DNA of 15,824 nucleotides, from contig JAEXNZ010000342.1 of the NCBI GenBank assembly GCA_023439425.1, positions 1 through 15,824 on the forward strand, in the 5' to 3' direction. The translations under genes were made by a program, and so were the position numbers. A model generated the notes under the pieces. It did not search any database and was not told where the DNA came from. It was given only the letters and a program-made list of their open reading frames with translations. The stretch comes from Pseudomonadota bacterium. GTDB lineage: Bacteria > Pseudomonadota > Gammaproteobacteria > Xanthomonadales > Xanthomonadaceae. Each line of letters starts with the position of its first letter. Position 1 is the stretch's first letter. Shown here piece after piece: positions 15,170 through 15,824 of the stretch.

Positions 15170-15192
15170 TGCCGGCCAGCGGCCGGCACTAC
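15170..15192 (-). repeat. REP/SMAG-type repetitive extragenic palindrome
   Basis: On the minus strand: GTAG head (15192-15189), then TGCCGGCC, loop GCT, GGCCGGCA (15170), a perfect 8-bp stem with a 3-nt loop. The GTAG tetranucleotide followed by a GC-rich palindrome is the form of REP elements mobilised by REP-associated tyrosine transposases and abundant in S. maltophilia (SMAG family). It sits in the short gap between ftsK and the DUF3857 gene. The hairpin could limit read-through or protect the ftsK mRNA 3' end. Only one copy was found in the window. Confidence 0.85.
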
Positions 15193-15228
15193 CGGGTGGG
15201 TCCGTTGCGCGGAAGGCACATTGATTGT

Positions 15229-15824
15229 TTATTTGGGCGGTGGCGGGGCCAGCACGCTGCGGTCGCCGTTGTGCTCGGGCGGGCTGACCACGCCGGCCAT
15301 TTCCATGGCCTCGATCAGGCGGGCGGCGCGGTTGTAGCCGATCTTCAGCCGGCGCTGCACGCCGGAAATCGACGCCCGACGGGTTTCGGTGACGATACGC
15401 AGCGCCTCGTCATACAGCGGGTCGGACTCGTCGCCGGCACCGGCGCTGGCCTCAGGCAGGCCACCCGGGCCAACCACCACGCCGTCGCCCATGACCTGCA
15501 CTTCGTCGAGCACGCCGCTGATGTAATCGGCCGGACCGCTGGCCTTCAGGTGCTCCACCACCCTGTGGACTTCCTCGTCGGACACGAACGCACCGTGCAC
15601 GCGGTCTGGCAGCGCGGTACCGGGCGGCAGGTACAGCATGTCGCCGTGGCCCAACAGGGTTTCCGCGCCGGACTGGTCGAGGATGGTGCGCGAGTCGATC
15701 TTCGAGCTCACCTGGAAGCCGATGCGGGGCGGAATATTGGCCTTGATCAGGCCGGTGATCACGTCCACCGACGGGCGCTGGGTGGCCAGGATGAGATGGA
15801 TGCCGGCGGCACGGGCCTTCTGCG
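15229..15824 (-). CDS. ftsK: DNA translocase FtsK, C-terminal part (5' end beyond window)
   Basis: The last 197 residues of FtsK, the septum-associated dsDNA pump that aligns chromosome dimers for XerCD at dif. The visible part starts inside the motor domain (KARAAGIHLILATQRP, then VDVITGLIKANIPPRIGFQV, then GAETLLGHGDMLYLPPG). It then passes a short linker (PGGLPEASAGAGDESDP) and ends in the gamma winged helix (YDEALRIVTETRRASISGVQ, then YNRAARLIEAMEMAGVVSP), which reads KOPS sequences and activates XerD. The frame is open to the right edge and ends with TAA at 15231-15229. It is the upstream gene of the DUF3857-lolA-rarA-crcB block. Confidence 0.96.
   Translation of the reverse strand, partial: QKARAAGIHLILATQRPSVDVITGLIKANIPPRIGFQVSSKIDSRTILDQSGAETLLGHGDMLYLPPGTALPDRVHGAFVSDEEVHRVVEHLKASGPADYISGVLDEVQVMGDGVVVGPGGLPEASAGAGDESDPLYDEALRIVTETRRASISGVQRRLKIGYNRAARLIEAMEMAGVVSPPEHNGDRSVLAPPPPK

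Overview
The window looks like a chromosomal segment of a Stenotrophomonas species (S. maltophilia complex or a close relative in the Xanthomonadaceae). The evidence is high-GC DNA with strongly GC3-biased coding frames, Xanthomonadaceae-like housekeeping proteins (FtsK, LolA, RarA, CrcB), and one short palindrome at 15170-15192. That palindrome has the GTAG-headed form of the REP/SMAG elements known from S. maltophilia. The assignment rests on pattern recognition, not on a database search.

Right half, 10350-15824, all on the minus strand. In transcription order it reads: the 3' end of ftsK, a REP palindrome, a secreted DUF3857/transglutaminase-like protein, lolA (periplasmic lipoprotein carrier), rarA (AAA+ replication/recombination factor), crcB (fluoride channel, overlapping rarA by 4 nt), and a 90-aa basic protein with an AT-hook-like motif. 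This is the conserved housekeeping part.

Middle, 5409-10426, on the plus strand, is a regulatory island with two coupled pairs. The first is a WYL-domain (YafY-type) regulator overlapping a LysR-type regulator by ATGA. The second is a LuxR/NarL-type response regulator overlapping, by GTGA, a 787-aa hybrid kinase with a periplasmic solute-binding domain, HisKA, HATPase, REC and Hpt, arranged as in EvgS/BvgS. The WYL regulator is divergent from a glutathione S-transferase gene. A perfect GGACAG-TTC-CTGTCC palindrome between them is the likely shared operator.

Left part, 1-5292, on the minus strand: the glutathione S-transferase, a secreted metal-dependent amidohydrolase with a strong Rho-independent terminator, and a CS1-type (class 5, alternate chaperone-usher) fimbrial operon ordered chaperone, major pilin, usher. 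The usher runs off the left edge, and the tip adhesin expected after it lies outside the window.

The most interesting hypothesis is that the EvgS/BvgS-like phosphorelay controls the CS1-type fimbriae. Two rare TAGGAAT heptads, resembling BvgA/EvgA/RcsB half-sites, are visible in this GC-rich sequence. One lies in the leader of the response-regulator gene, inside TAGGAATCATCCTA, and the other about 120 bp upstream of the fimbrial chaperone gene. A perfect 10-bp hairpin between the pilin and usher genes could set the high pilin-to-usher ratio. No stretch over 300 bases lacks a gene. No tRNA, rRNA, CRISPR array, insertion sequence or integrase was seen.
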